From the NCBI RefSeq assembly GCF_025369935.1, contig NZ_CP104467.1, positions 4,967,001 to 5,031,000 on the forward strand: a DNA stretch of 64,000 nucleotides, read 5' to 3'. The translations under genes were made by a program, and so were the position numbers. Position 1 is the stretch's first letter; each line of letters opens with the position of its first letter. The notes under the pieces are model-generated. The model saw only the letters and a program-made list of their open reading frames with translations, ran no database searches and was not told the origin of the DNA. This document shows positions 38,301-47,131 of the stretch, one piece after another. Source of the stretch: Paenibacillus andongensis (GTDB lineage: Bacteria > Bacillota > Bacilli > Paenibacillales > NBRC-103111).

Positions 38301-38496
38301 CCGGCCATGCGGACTTAGGGAAATAGGGAGCATGCAGATTAACAAAGCATCCGCCAACTGCCGTTCGGAGAGCTTCTCCCAGCGCATCGGCGCCTACAAT
38401 AATGGCTCCTTGTGCCGCAAGTAGATCAGCAGGCACATCAGAAGAATTGCTGATCGGGAATGCAGCATCATAGAAAATAATGACCGGTTGACTCAT
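35359..38496 (-). CDS. Large clan GH-A glycoside hydrolase (beta-galactosidase/beta-mannosidase-like)
   Basis: 1045 aa. Residues 1-235 look like a Rossmann/amidotransferase-like fold, and 240-345 like a beta-sandwich. Residues about 355-740 form a TIM barrel with the GH-A pair: acid/base E499 in LINEP and likely nucleophile E665 in VIQETG. Residues 755-960 resemble the beta-galactosidase trimerisation domain, with a beta tail after that. I cannot place it in GH2, GH5, GH35 or GH42 by eye. Among alpha-mannosidases, a beta-mannosidase acting on the Man-beta-GlcNAc core is attractive but unproven. There is no signal peptide. It overlaps the GH125 gene by 4 bases. Confidence 0.75.
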   Translation of the reverse strand: MSQPVIIFYDAAFPISNSSDVPADLLAAQGAIIVGADALGEALRTAVGGCFVNLHAPYFPKSAWPEILAFLKRGGGLLSIGGAAFKRPVRREVDGWHIESEQTAYHQQLYIHEILRVEAVPMRSYTALETLPLLEGQESMFALADTWNLVPHTTRNSDLPDQMGAAGTMSTQIYPLLKSISKDGREVAAPVVLWENSRGTFIGSRWMFVNVPLSPSFWNEGGAQALMGWAAFCESGVTELWIKPNYASFEPGEHAMLTLQTQLIGGLQAGAASKQWTFDLRIAHEGDAQIVWTHRITAQVNKEFNVVRIPVPINIQPGLYHIICKATSDDGELRVLRQGFWGHDSSLLAEGQPITCDRDYFIKDGRPLPIVGMTYMTSDVARKFLFLPNSDVWDRDMAQMAKAGINWIRTGIWTAYRNIMQVDGHASEEVLRAIDAFFLTAKKHKLQVTFTFFSFTPETWEGVNPYLDPQSVEAQKRFIRSIVSRHRETTHVDWDLINEPSMFDPALIFSAGPRSTRDIYERQAFAEWLKQRHGRIELLQERWNMSPEQLPTFEAAAIPEAGEINFDVQDMHNGKKGTRWLDYCLFSMEMHNRWAKELYDTIKEISPDHLVVVGQDEALGAQRPSPLFYEEAVDYTTVHSWWLNDNLVWDGIFAKTANKPNVIQETGIMYVETPDGRAKRSENELRSLLERKYAYAFATGGAGAIHWIWNTNFYMDNANESHIGALRADGTEKPEADVSYDFGRFMAGIRDLFHDRTLEDIVAIFPYSNDFSNRKLAFDGTSKMTRVLSYQMKMPFRAASEYHLDALEDQPAKLILLPSAHNFDEQAWLKLVAIVQRTGATLLATGPLSLDAYWKQKPRLIDELGAAELHNVRREEMLELQGAAFPVSFDKRRIAEVVKEVRAGQSEAGAVSVSGSFGDAVVDIPLGKGRLIWSPLPVELNERLDTVVELYRYAIDAAGCDSGLEWLQGGEIAGVYGRKLRFKNGFLYVFVSEFAWDVNVKVKDTDSEATYAFTLEKERSVLFAADTQGNLISVYRHGEVHIERS

Positions 38497-39812
38497 AGCA
38501 AACCATCCTTCATCGCTTTATACACCAACTGGGAGAATAAACTGTTCGACCAGGCGAACCATTTCCGCGTAAAAATCGTTGGATCATCGACATGAAAGCC
38601 CTCGTGCATAAACCCGGTGTCAGCATCCGTTGCTTCAAGCATAGCGATCATCGCCAGTTTTTCTTCAGCAGTAGAAGCCGTTAAGCCTTGCATGGACAAG
38701 GCCATATGCCAAATGTAATCGTCTGGCGTATGCGGACTGCCGATGCCTTTAGCAACTTTACCTTCGAAGTAAAACGGATTCTCTTTGCTTAAGGCAAACC
38801 GTCTTGTGTTTTGATAAATCGGATCATCCGCCGACACATAACCAAGATACGGAATCGACATCAGCCCTGGCGTACCCGCATCATCCATCAAGCAGTAGTT
38901 GCCGAAGCCATCTGTTTCGTAGGCATAGATCGGACCAAATGTTGGATGACGATAGATGCCATACAGCCTAATGCCATGGTCGATATCCGCTTCAAGGGCT
39001 TTCAGATCTTGGAGGAAGTCCATATCCCTGAACACCCACTCCGCAAACTCTTGCATATGGCGAAGGGCCACAACCGCGAACATATTCGCTGGAATATTGT
39101 AATGAAAATCACAGGCATCGTCACTTGAACGAAAGCCTGACCATACCATGCCCGTGTAATTCACAGGCATCCCCATTCCGTTATTGCGCAGTGAATCCGT
39201 CGGAATTCCGTTATTGCGCGTGAAACGATAAGGGGACTTTTCAAAGTGATATTGTTCCGTCTTAAACAATTCGTAGATTTTAAACATCGCAGCTTTAAAT
39301 CCCGCATCGAAAATATCCGTTAACTCCGTTTCCTTCCAATACGCATAAGCCAGCCGCATCGAGAAGCATAACGAATCCAGTTCAAATTTACGTTCCCATA
39401 CCCATGGCGACATTTCCGTTTGATCCGCCTTATTCCAGTGCCAGTCGTTCGCTGATTCGTTGAATGCATTGGCATACGGATCGATATGAATATATTGAAT
39501 ATGACGCTTGATTAAGCCGCTAATGATGCGCTGTAGATCTGAATCCTGTTTGGCAAATGGCACATAGTGCATGACTTGTTCCACAGAATCGCGCAGCCAC
39601 GACGCCGGGATATCTCCGGTGATGACGAATGTGGTGCCGTCCTCCATCAATTTGGTCGTCGTCTCTAATGTATTAGGAAAACAATTTTTAAATAGCTGCA
39701 GCAGCTTCGGACGATGCGCCAGCTTCTCTTCAGCTTCCTGCAATACTTCTTGAATCGCCTTTGGCAGCTCCAGTTTCGGCATCGGAATTTTCGGCAGTCT
39801 GAATTGTTCCAC
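38493..39812 (-). CDS. Exo-alpha-1,6-mannosidase, GH125 (DUF1237)
   Basis: 439 aa, (alpha/alpha)6 barrel family. GDIPASWLRDSVEQVMHYVP is the diagnostic segment, and NAFNESANDWHWNKADQTEMSPWVWERKFELDSLC is also typical. GH125 enzymes are metal-independent inverting alpha-1,6-mannosidases working on N-glycan-derived mannosides, often with GH38 partners. It starts the enzyme part of the operon, 47 bp after the permease gene, and has no signal peptide. Confidence 0.93.
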   Translation of the reverse strand: MEQFRLPKIPMPKLELPKAIQEVLQEAEEKLAHRPKLLQLFKNCFPNTLETTTKLMEDGTTFVITGDIPASWLRDSVEQVMHYVPFAKQDSDLQRIISGLIKRHIQYIHIDPYANAFNESANDWHWNKADQTEMSPWVWERKFELDSLCFSMRLAYAYWKETELTDIFDAGFKAAMFKIYELFKTEQYHFEKSPYRFTRNNGIPTDSLRNNGMGMPVNYTGMVWSGFRSSDDACDFHYNIPANMFAVVALRHMQEFAEWVFRDMDFLQDLKALEADIDHGIRLYGIYRHPTFGPIYAYETDGFGNYCLMDDAGTPGLMSIPYLGYVSADDPIYQNTRRFALSKENPFYFEGKVAKGIGSPHTPDDYIWHMALSMQGLTASTAEEKLAMIAMLEATDADTGFMHEGFHVDDPTIFTRKWFAWSNSLFSQLVYKAMKDGLL

Positions 39813-39859
39813 GGTAAGTCCTCCAAATTTTTCTAATTATCGAAGAATACACTAATACG

Positions 39860-40777
39860 TTACTCTTTCACCGCGCCAATCGTCAATCCTTGGATAAAGT
39901 ACCGTTGGAAGAACGGATAAGCGAAAATAATCGGTCCGGTTGCTAGAACAACCATCGCCATACGAGACGTATCTTGCGGCAGTGATTGCAGTAAGCCTAC
40001 ACCTACAGAAGGGTTGCTTGTATTCTGCAGCAGGAATTGCATACTGTTCTCAATCCGCATCAGCATCGATTGTAATGGCACTAGTTTCGGTGTATCGATA
40101 TAGAGCAGCGCATTAAACCAATCGTTCCAGTATCCCAAAGTACTGAACAAACCTATAGTGGCTAGTCCCGGAAGCGAGAGCGGCAGCACGAGTCTGACGA
40201 AAATCCCAAATTCGCCGGCCCCGTCGATTTTCCCAGATTCAATAATGGCGTCAGGAACAGATGTGACGAAGAAAGTTCGCATAATCATGATATAAAATGC
40301 ATTTCCGGCCAAAGGCAAAATCAAAGCCCAGATCGAATCTTTAAGTCCCATCAATTGCGTAACAACGATATATGTCGGTACAAGTCCACCGTTAAACAGC
40401 ATCGTGAAGAAAGCAAAAAAACCGAAGGCATTGCGGAATTTAAAGCTCTTACGTGAAATTGCATAGGCAAACGTAGCTGTGATAAGCAAGCTTACAATCG
40501 TCCCTACCACAGTTACAAGAATGGTAACGCCATAGGAAAGCAGCAGCTGATCACCCGCTTTGAAGAGATAGCGATAAGCTTCGAGGCTCCATTTTTCCGG
40601 GATAATCCGGTATCCATTCGTACTTAATGACTTCTCATCTGTAAATGAAATGATCGTTACAAATAAAAACGGAAAGATACAAGCGAGCGCAAAGAGGCCC
40701 GCGACAAGATTAAAAAGTATATTCAAAGCAGGCGGCAATTTATGAAAGTCACGGCTTTTCAATGGTTTAGCAATCAT
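39860..40777 (-). CDS. Carbohydrate ABC permease, LplC/YtcP type
   Basis: 305 aa with six TM segments. The EAA loop (IIESGKIDGAGEFGIFVRLVLPLSLPGLATIGLF) docks the ATPase. The end motif FFQRYFIQGLTIGAVKE is typical of sugar permeases in this family. AGGAGG precedes the ATG. It pairs with the upstream permease to import the glycan fragments that the mannosidases degrade. No ATPase gene is nearby, so a shared MsmX-type ATPase is presumably used. Confidence 0.92.
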   Translation of the reverse strand: MIAKPLKSRDFHKLPPALNILFNLVAGLFALACIFPFLFVTIISFTDEKSLSTNGYRIIPEKWSLEAYRYLFKAGDQLLLSYGVTILVTVVGTIVSLLITATFAYAISRKSFKFRNAFGFFAFFTMLFNGGLVPTYIVVTQLMGLKDSIWALILPLAGNAFYIMIMRTFFVTSVPDAIIESGKIDGAGEFGIFVRLVLPLSLPGLATIGLFSTLGYWNDWFNALLYIDTPKLVPLQSMLMRIENSMQFLLQNTSNPSVGVGLLQSLPQDTSRMAMVVLATGPIIFAYPFFQRYFIQGLTIGAVKE

Positions 40778-40806
40778 TTGGAAATCCTCCTTTCCATGAA
40801 AATAGT

Positions 40807-41745
40807 TTAGAACAACGCATTATCTTTATCGAATTTTCTAACGATATAGTTCGAAGTCATAACCAGAATGAAACCGATAACCGATTGGTATAGACCAGCG
40901 GCGGTACTCATACCGATTTCTCCCGTAGATTTGAGGCCACGGTATACATACGTATCAATAACATTCGTCACGGAATACAGCGTTCCTGAATCTCTTGGCA
41001 CCTGCAGGAACAAACCGAAGTCTGCATAAAAAATGCGTCCGATTGCCAGCAATGTCAGAATCGTCATGAGCGGCTTCAGCATCGGGAAGGTAATGTGCTT
41101 GATTTGCTGCCATTTGCTCGCTCCATCAATCATCGCGGCTTCATACAGCGATTTGTCGATCCCCATGATCGCGGCCAAATAGACCACACTGCTGTAACCG
41201 ACCGATTTCCACAGGTAAACTAAAATGATAATAAGAGGCCAATACGTCTTGTCGTTATACCAACGGATTGGATCGATCCCAAACCCGGAGAGAATGTGAT
41301 TCAGCATCCCTTTATCTACACTAAGAAAACTGAACACGAAGTATCCGACGATTACCCACGATAGGAAGTAAGGCAAGAACATCCCTGTTTGATACAGCTT
41401 CGCCAGTTTTTTATTGACGATTTCCGATAGCACAATGGCTAACCCTACAGATAGTACAAGCCCTGCAATAATGAATACAATATTGTAGAGCAGCGTGTTT
41501 CTCGTAATGATATAAGCGTCATTGGTGCTGAATAAAAATTTGAAATTTTGCAATCCAACCCATTTGCTTTCCATAATACTTGCCCAAAAACCGTCGCGGC
41601 TATAGCGGTACTGCTTAAAAGCAATCACCATGCCGGCCATCGGTAAATAAGAGAAGAACAGGAACCAAAGCGTCGCCGGCAATGCCATCAGCAGCAGAAC
41701 TCTACTTTGTTTAACATCTCTAAAAAATGCTCCTATTCCTTTCAT
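40807..41745 (-). CDS. Carbohydrate ABC permease, LplB type
   Basis: 312 aa from ATG 41745 (MKGIGAFFRD), five bases after GGGGTG; a longer frame to 41811 lacks a ribosome site. Six TM segments. The EAA loop is YEAAMIDGASKWQQIKHITFPMLKPL. The C-terminus RKFDKDNALF is typical of LplB. It is the first permease of the importer, 77 bp after the binding-protein gene. Confidence 0.92.
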   Translation of the reverse strand: MKGIGAFFRDVKQSRVLLLMALPATLWFLFFSYLPMAGMVIAFKQYRYSRDGFWASIMESKWVGLQNFKFLFSTNDAYIITRNTLLYNIVFIIAGLVLSVGLAIVLSEIVNKKLAKLYQTGMFLPYFLSWVIVGYFVFSFLSVDKGMLNHILSGFGIDPIRWYNDKTYWPLIIILVYLWKSVGYSSVVYLAAIMGIDKSLYEAAMIDGASKWQQIKHITFPMLKPLMTILTLLAIGRIFYADFGLFLQVPRDSGTLYSVTNVIDTYVYRGLKSTGEIGMSTAAGLYQSVIGFILVMTSNYIVRKFDKDNALF

Positions 41746-41822
41746 AAAATCACCCCTCGAGATCATTGTAGTGAAAAAGATCAGGCGAATGTTGAACATT
41801 CGCCTAATCAACTATGCTGCAA

Positions 41823-43295
41823 TTATTTCTTGTTAGCTGCTTTCCAAGCATCAATCTGACTTTGCGCTTCAGCCATGATTTTATCCAAACCAGCCTTTTT
41901 GAACTTTTCGTTGGCTAGTGGAATGTATTTATCCGGATCTACCGTACCTGTCATCAAAGTTGCCCAGAATTCTTCTTTGACGTTTTGAACCGCCGCGATC
42001 TCATTGATCACTTTGGAAGGATCGAAGTTGAAGCCAAGCAGAGGTGCAGGTTTGCCGGTATCGTTAAACTTCTTGAACTCTTCCCATTTGTTCGCAGGAT
42101 CTTTAACATCTTTATACGTCAGCAGAACGTTTCCGAGTGAGAAAGTCGGCATATCGTAGTTTTTGGAATCTGGTAAGTTTTCCATTCTGTCGTTATCGAC
42201 TTTTTTGTAGTGGACGCCTTCAATACCGGAATCAACCATATTACGTAGCACAGGATCGGTATTCAGCAAGTTCAGGAATTCCATAGCTTTTTCCGGATAT
42301 TTGGAATTAGCTGAGATCGCTTGCATGGAGCCCATAACGGACCAGTTGTAGATCAAAGCAGGACTTGCCGCCTTGGAAACAACCGGATAGCCATAGCTAG
42401 CTGACCAAAGGTTGTCCGCAAATGGCTGATTCGTCGCTTTATCCGCGAACCATTTGCCAGTTACTTGTACATCGTTAAGCGAGGAAAGTGTTGATGCTTC
42501 CGTTGGAACATATCCCGCTTTGTAGTATTTGTTCATGGTTTTAAGTGCTTGCTTCATTTCTGGTGTATCAAAAATGTTAACCACTTTGAAATCCGAATTC
42601 TCTACTTTCACGGCCATCGGCATTTTCTCAATAATGTAATCATATGGCACATATGGCATGTAATTTTTATCAACGGCTAATCCATAAATGTTAGGTTCTT
42701 TTTCTTTGATTGTTTTGAGCAAAGGCTCCAAGCTTTCAAGCGTGTTCACATTATCTAGGCTAAGGTTGTATTTGTCAGCCAAGTTTTTGTTGAAACGCCA
42801 TACGTCTTGAGCTGGCAGCTCTTTATTAGCAGGTACGCCGTAATTATGCCCGTCCACTTTGGAGCCGTTAAGAAATGCAGGATCTAATGCTTTCACGATA
42901 CCTTGTCCATTTTTTTGAAGAAGCTCGTCAATCGGCTTAAATGCGCCTTTACGCACGTTTTGCACGTAATCAAAAGCCCATGAAGACGTAAACATAATGT
43001 CCATCGGTGTACCGGATGCTGTCATGACTTGCATTTTTTGTGCGTAGTCGCCCCAGTCCGCCATGTTCATTTTCACAGTAACGCCGATTTTTTCCGCGGT
43101 ATATTTACTAACTTCAGCCATGACGCGGTCTACGTCTTTTTGCGGTGTTCCGATGGTGTACCAGATTAACTCTACCGGTTTATTTGTCGTCGTTTCATTC
43201 CCTTTCGCACCGCCGGCATCTTTGCTGCCGCACGCACTAAGAGCCATTGAAACGGCTAGCGTCAATCCTAGTGTGGTGACCAAACGTTTTTTCAT
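41823..43295 (-). CDS. Sugar ABC transporter substrate-binding lipoprotein, LplA type
   Basis: 490 aa. The signal peptide ends in the lipobox ALSAC near residue 22, followed by a Gly/Lys/Asn/Thr linker. The rest is a family 1 extracellular binding domain with the long LplA/YtcQ-like form. It lies outside the membrane, anchored by a lipid. It follows the YesN terminator and so has its own promoter. A CcpA-like site lies about 65 bp upstream. Confidence 0.92.
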   Translation of the reverse strand: MKKRLVTTLGLTLAVSMALSACGSKDAGGAKGNETTTNKPVELIWYTIGTPQKDVDRVMAEVSKYTAEKIGVTVKMNMADWGDYAQKMQVMTASGTPMDIMFTSSWAFDYVQNVRKGAFKPIDELLQKNGQGIVKALDPAFLNGSKVDGHNYGVPANKELPAQDVWRFNKNLADKYNLSLDNVNTLESLEPLLKTIKEKEPNIYGLAVDKNYMPYVPYDYIIEKMPMAVKVENSDFKVVNIFDTPEMKQALKTMNKYYKAGYVPTEASTLSSLNDVQVTGKWFADKATNQPFADNLWSASYGYPVVSKAASPALIYNWSVMGSMQAISANSKYPEKAMEFLNLLNTDPVLRNMVDSGIEGVHYKKVDNDRMENLPDSKNYDMPTFSLGNVLLTYKDVKDPANKWEEFKKFNDTGKPAPLLGFNFDPSKVINEIAAVQNVKEEFWATLMTGTVDPDKYIPLANEKFKKAGLDKIMAEAQSQIDAWKAANKK

Positions 43296-43358
43296 TTTGT
43301 ATCCTCCCTGTTAATGCTCTATTGTTTACGCCCCGTTGGGCTACCTTTACAGTACCGC

Positions 43359-43374
43359 ATGAAAGCAGTTACAA
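43359..43374 (-). promoter_or_regulatory. cre-like site upstream of the sugar binding-protein gene
   Basis: ATGAAAGCAGTTACAA differs from the CcpA cre consensus WTGNAANCGNWNNCWW, as I recall it, at one position (CA for CG). It lies in the promoter region of the importer operon. Carbon catabolite repression is expected for such a locus. Confidence 0.4.
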
Positions 43375-43447
43375 ATAGACGATAAACTAAATGAACCCTG
43401 TCTAAAGTTAAGAAAAAAGCAGCAATTTATCCTTTTCGACAAAAAAA

Positions 43448-43481
43448 AGGACTGCTCCTCAGTTTTCCCTAGAGCAATCCT
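43448..43481 (-). terminator. Terminator at the end of yesN
   Basis: AGGACTGCTC (43448-43457) pairs with GAGCAATCCT (43472-43481) with one mismatch. Eight Ts follow on the minus strand. It overlaps the last codons of the yesN-like gene and separates it from the importer operon. Confidence 0.7.
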
Positions 43482-44989
43482 CTGTAATCCGTTGGGGAGA
43501 TTCCCACATACTTTTTAAATTGTTTATAAAAGTAACCCAATTCTGAGTAGCCCACCTCATTGGCAATGATATGAACTTTCGAATTCGTTGTCTTTAGCAG
43601 TTCCTTTGCTTTCTCGATCCGGTATCGATTGATATATTCCGTAAACGTCTCATTAATCTCTTTATGGAACAATTGTCCTAAGTAGACAGGGTGAATATGA
43701 TAGTGCGCACCCAGCATTTTGAGCGATAGCTCTTCTGCATAAGATTGATGGATATATTTTAAAACCTGCTGCACGATCGGACTTCGAACGTCTGAAATTA
43801 AGAAACCGACTGTTGTATGGGCAATTTCAAGGATGGCCGTTTCCAGCTGTTCCAGCGTAACCGCGCTCCTGATTTGGTGAAAAGCGTGATTATACGCATC
43901 AAGTTCCTCTGTATGGCGAATCGCTTTGATCTCCAGCTTGAAATGAATGATCATCTCAAACGCGATATTCTGAAAATCATGCGGCGTAATGCCTGGAAGC
44001 GCTTGAATCCGTTTGAAATCGGTTTGAATTTGCTCGCGCAAATTCTCTTGATCTTTGGCTATAATTAGTTTCGCATAGACTGGCCAATCAATGATGGAGA
44101 AATCGACCTTTCGATTGTCTTGATTCATCACAAGTTCCGTATCATCAATCATGTTCAGTTCCGGGTATACCCAGAAATACTCCTGCGCTTTCTTCGCGGC
44201 CGCATAGCTTTGTCCGGCCTGTTCAGGCAGAAGCTGTACACTGCCGATAGATATGCGGAGAGGTCGACCCTGAAGATCAGCCTGAAGCTGCTGTAGCAGA
44301 GCGGTCAAATCCGTTCTGCCGCGGTCAGCATCATCCATAGCAGCAAGGAGGACGATATCGCCATCCATATCGAAGAATGCAGTGATCCAATCATAGGCTT
44401 GCATCTGATCGGAGATCAACTCGAAAACCTCATCTGCCTCACATGCCACTCGGAGTACAGAAACTATCATATAGGCACGATCGAGGTTCATGCCTAGAAG
44501 ATCCGCGCGTTCGTAGAATTCCAAAGGCGCAATCTGATGGGTTAACCAACGATGCAGTGTGTTATCTTTCAATATTTGCTTGCTGTAGGCCTGTACCTGC
44601 CGTGTTTCTTCGAACGTGTTCAGCTTCTCGACGGTATTATGTAGCGTTGCCTTCAACTCTTGAATATTAATGGGCTTGAGCAGGTAATTTTCAATCCCGA
44701 GCTGCATGCCTTCTTTTAAATAGGTAAATTCATCGAAACCGCTGAGCACGATGACTTTCAAATCTGGATGAACCGTTCGGGCATGGCGAATCAGCTCCAA
44801 ACCTGTCATCACCGGCATGGATATATCCGTCAACAAAATATCCACCGATGTTTCCTGCAGAGCATCCAAAGCCTTCTGCCCATTGCTGGCATGTCCGACA
44901 ATTTCCAAACCCGCTTCGGCCCAATCAATAATGTCATACAACCCTTCAATAATGAAAGGTTCGTCGTCCACTAGAAAAACCCTAAACAT
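43469..44989 (-). CDS. yesN: Response regulator, AraC-type output (YesN-like)
   Basis: 506 aa from ATG 44989. The receiver domain is at about 1-120 (FLVDDEPFIIEGL, LLTDISMPVMTGLELI with the phospho-Asp, and KPINIQEL). A long helical middle region follows. Two AraC HTH motifs lie at about 400-505 (LSLKMLGAHYHIHPVYLGQLFHKE, then YRIEKAKELLKTTNSKVHIIANEVGYSELGYFYKQFKKYVGISPTDYR). It overlaps yesM by 8 bases, and GAGGG lies five bases upstream. It should activate the adjacent glycan importer. Confidence 0.94.
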   Translation of the reverse strand: MFRVFLVDDEPFIIEGLYDIIDWAEAGLEIVGHASNGQKALDALQETSVDILLTDISMPVMTGLELIRHARTVHPDLKVIVLSGFDEFTYLKEGMQLGIENYLLKPINIQELKATLHNTVEKLNTFEETRQVQAYSKQILKDNTLHRWLTHQIAPLEFYERADLLGMNLDRAYMIVSVLRVACEADEVFELISDQMQAYDWITAFFDMDGDIVLLAAMDDADRGRTDLTALLQQLQADLQGRPLRISIGSVQLLPEQAGQSYAAAKKAQEYFWVYPELNMIDDTELVMNQDNRKVDFSIIDWPVYAKLIIAKDQENLREQIQTDFKRIQALPGITPHDFQNIAFEMIIHFKLEIKAIRHTEELDAYNHAFHQIRSAVTLEQLETAILEIAHTTVGFLISDVRSPIVQQVLKYIHQSYAEELSLKMLGAHYHIHPVYLGQLFHKEINETFTEYINRYRIEKAKELLKTTNSKVHIIANEVGYSELGYFYKQFKKYVGISPTDYRGLL

Positions 44990-46805
44990 CATAACCCTCT
45001 TTTCCGTCATCCATAGGCAGCCATATATCAACTACCGTTCCTTTACCAGGCTCACTATTTAATTTTAAGCCAAACCTGCTGCCGTAGAGCAGCTTGAGGC
45101 GTTGATTGATACTCCGCAGGCCGAAGGATTCCCCTTCGGTTTCTTCTGCTTGTAAGAAGGACTCCAGCTCGTTCAAACGCTCAGGTGTAATACCGTTTCC
45201 GTTGTCTTCCACTTGCACATGAAGAAACTCTTCCGTTTGTTTCACACGGATATGAAGCTCATTATCGGTACATTCGCTTCGGAGGCCATGAACGATGTAA
45301 TTCTCAATGACAGGCTGCAGCGACATTTTCATGATGCGAGTAGGTGCCAGCTTCCGATCCCACTCGATCGTATACGTGAACTTATCCTTATAGCGAATCT
45401 GGAACAGCTCGAGATATAAGCGGCAGGCCTCCAGCTCATCCTTTAGTGTATAAATCTTTTTCTGTTGGACGAGACTCCGGAATAACGCCGACAAACTGTA
45501 AATCATTTCGCCAACGTCATGAGCCCCGTGAGAGATTGCCCGCATCCGAATGACTTCAAGTGTATTGTACAAAAAGTGAGGATTGACGCGAGCTTGCAGA
45601 GCTGTTAACTCTGTATGCTTCTGCTTTATATCGGCCTTATATACCCTATCGATATATTGATTCAACTCTTCGATCATCTCATTGAAGCTGCGAGAAATTT
45701 GTCCTAGCTCGTCCTCTCGTACATCCGGAATCCGGGCATTCAGATCTCCTTGTTTGACCTTCCGCGTAAAGCGAATGATCTGGTTGGTGCGTTTAGATAC
45801 GTTCATCACAACCAGAGAAGGAATCAGAATGGCGAAAAAGATACATATCGCACTAATCATAAAGATCGTGCTCCCGATTCGCTTAGAGGTTGCGTCAAGC
45901 TCATTCTTTGGGATGATTCCAACGACAATAAAGTCTCCTTTACTCTGCGTCAGCTTCGTCACATAACCGCTTTGATTCGAACCACTATTCTCGTACAACG
46001 AACCAACCTGCTCCATGAAAGGATAGGCCTTGCCGTAATACTGATCCGAAGAATCAAACAGAACGCCTCCATCCGGTGATAGAACAAGAATCGTTCCCTT
46101 TAACTCTTCCTTATCACCCCGCAGTATCTTCCAAATGCCGTCCGAGCTGAAGTAAACAATCTGATGCCCTATATTTTTCAAGGTTTGTTTGTCGTTAATC
46201 GGCGTCCTTATCGAGTATAGATGGTTATCCCATTGACCTGCGGCTTCACGGACCCATATATTCGGCAAGGTAACGCTTTTGTTGTCAAGCGCCATGACTT
46301 CAGGTATGTAGGAATGGGCTGCATTCGTTGGAACGATCTTCAGTTGCCGGTTACGATCCAGCACGTATAACGTCATCTGATCCACGCTGTACAGCATCAG
46401 ACTGCGGATATCTTCGTCGTCTTCCACCCTATTTTTAAAATATTGCAGTCCGGCATTCCACGTGCTGTTGCCGCCTAAATTGTATTGCTCCAGACCATGC
46501 TGCACATATTCTTGGAAAGGGTGCTGCAGCATAAAAGAGATCCCCGCGGCAAGCGAACTATCCCGGTATAAGCCGAACACGATAGATTGCGCCGAATCGT
46601 ATTTGCCCCCCAAATAATTGTTCACATTCGTCATGGCCTTCTTCTGTATATCCAGCTCTCGATTGATCGCCGCTTGCGACATCGAATGATACATGAAATA
46701 AGAAAACGAAATAATCGTAATGACGGTAATCAATGAGAAAAGGAGAAGCAGTTTCATAAACAAATTATTTTGCAAATAATTACGGTACATCTTGCGGAAT
46801 CCCAT
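44982..46805 (-). CDS. yesM: Sensor histidine kinase, YesM type
   Basis: 607 aa. TM1 at about 16-38, an extracellular dCache-like sensor to about 300, TM2 at about 308-330, and a HAMP domain (RFTRKVKQGDLNARIPDVREDELGQISRSFNEMI). The His_kinase domain has the phospho-His in ALQARVNPHFLYNTLE. The HATPase_c domain contains NGNG and ESFGLRSINQRLKLLYG. Such kinases sense extracellular oligosaccharides, often with the binding protein. The gene begins the regulatory pair and lies after an 862-bp gene-poor stretch. Confidence 0.94.
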   Translation of the reverse strand: MGFRKMYRNYLQNNLFMKLLLLFSLITVITIISFSYFMYHSMSQAAINRELDIQKKAMTNVNNYLGGKYDSAQSIVFGLYRDSSLAAGISFMLQHPFQEYVQHGLEQYNLGGNSTWNAGLQYFKNRVEDDEDIRSLMLYSVDQMTLYVLDRNRQLKIVPTNAAHSYIPEVMALDNKSVTLPNIWVREAAGQWDNHLYSIRTPINDKQTLKNIGHQIVYFSSDGIWKILRGDKEELKGTILVLSPDGGVLFDSSDQYYGKAYPFMEQVGSLYENSGSNQSGYVTKLTQSKGDFIVVGIIPKNELDATSKRIGSTIFMISAICIFFAILIPSLVVMNVSKRTNQIIRFTRKVKQGDLNARIPDVREDELGQISRSFNEMIEELNQYIDRVYKADIKQKHTELTALQARVNPHFLYNTLEVIRMRAISHGAHDVGEMIYSLSALFRSLVQQKKIYTLKDELEACRLYLELFQIRYKDKFTYTIEWDRKLAPTRIMKMSLQPVIENYIVHGLRSECTDNELHIRVKQTEEFLHVQVEDNGNGITPERLNELESFLQAEETEGESFGLRSINQRLKLLYGSRFGLKLNSEPGKGTVVDIWLPMDDGKEGYDV

Positions 46806-46955
46806 TCTGCCATCAACTCCTGCTGTTAATCGGGTACATTATAGCATATCAGGGGCTGCACATGAATTCGATCCATTTAAGCGTTAACTGTTCGCCGGTG
46901 TACAAGGGGGCTTCACCATCGTACGAGGAGAACTATTATTTAAAGACTCACAATT

Positions 46956-47131
46956 ACTGCGAAAGTGCAGATATTTTTGCTAAAATCGTTTAAAAAGAGG
47001 AAAAGCCTGCTAAAGCGCAGGAATTATCAGGTTTTCCATCCTAGAATAAAAAAAGACCGTAAAAGCCTGCATGATTGCAGGAATTTATGAATAGTAGCTA
47101 TTCAAAAAAGAAAAGCATGTATAATTGCAGG
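46956..47131. repeat. Array of four CTGC...GCAG hairpins, 50/60/50-bp spacing
   Basis: Hairpins at 46956-46971, 47006-47021, 47066-47081 and 47116-47131 have the form (C)CTGC-N6-GCAG(G); the last is degenerate in its left arm. The last three are preceded by AAAAG. Starts are 50, 60 and 50 bp apart, all multiples of about ten. Confidence 0.7.

Noticed and set aside
46956..47131. CRISPR array
   Set aside because: The repeats are 16-bp hairpins with changing loops, there are no uniform 30-bp repeats or unique equal spacers, and no cas genes are present.
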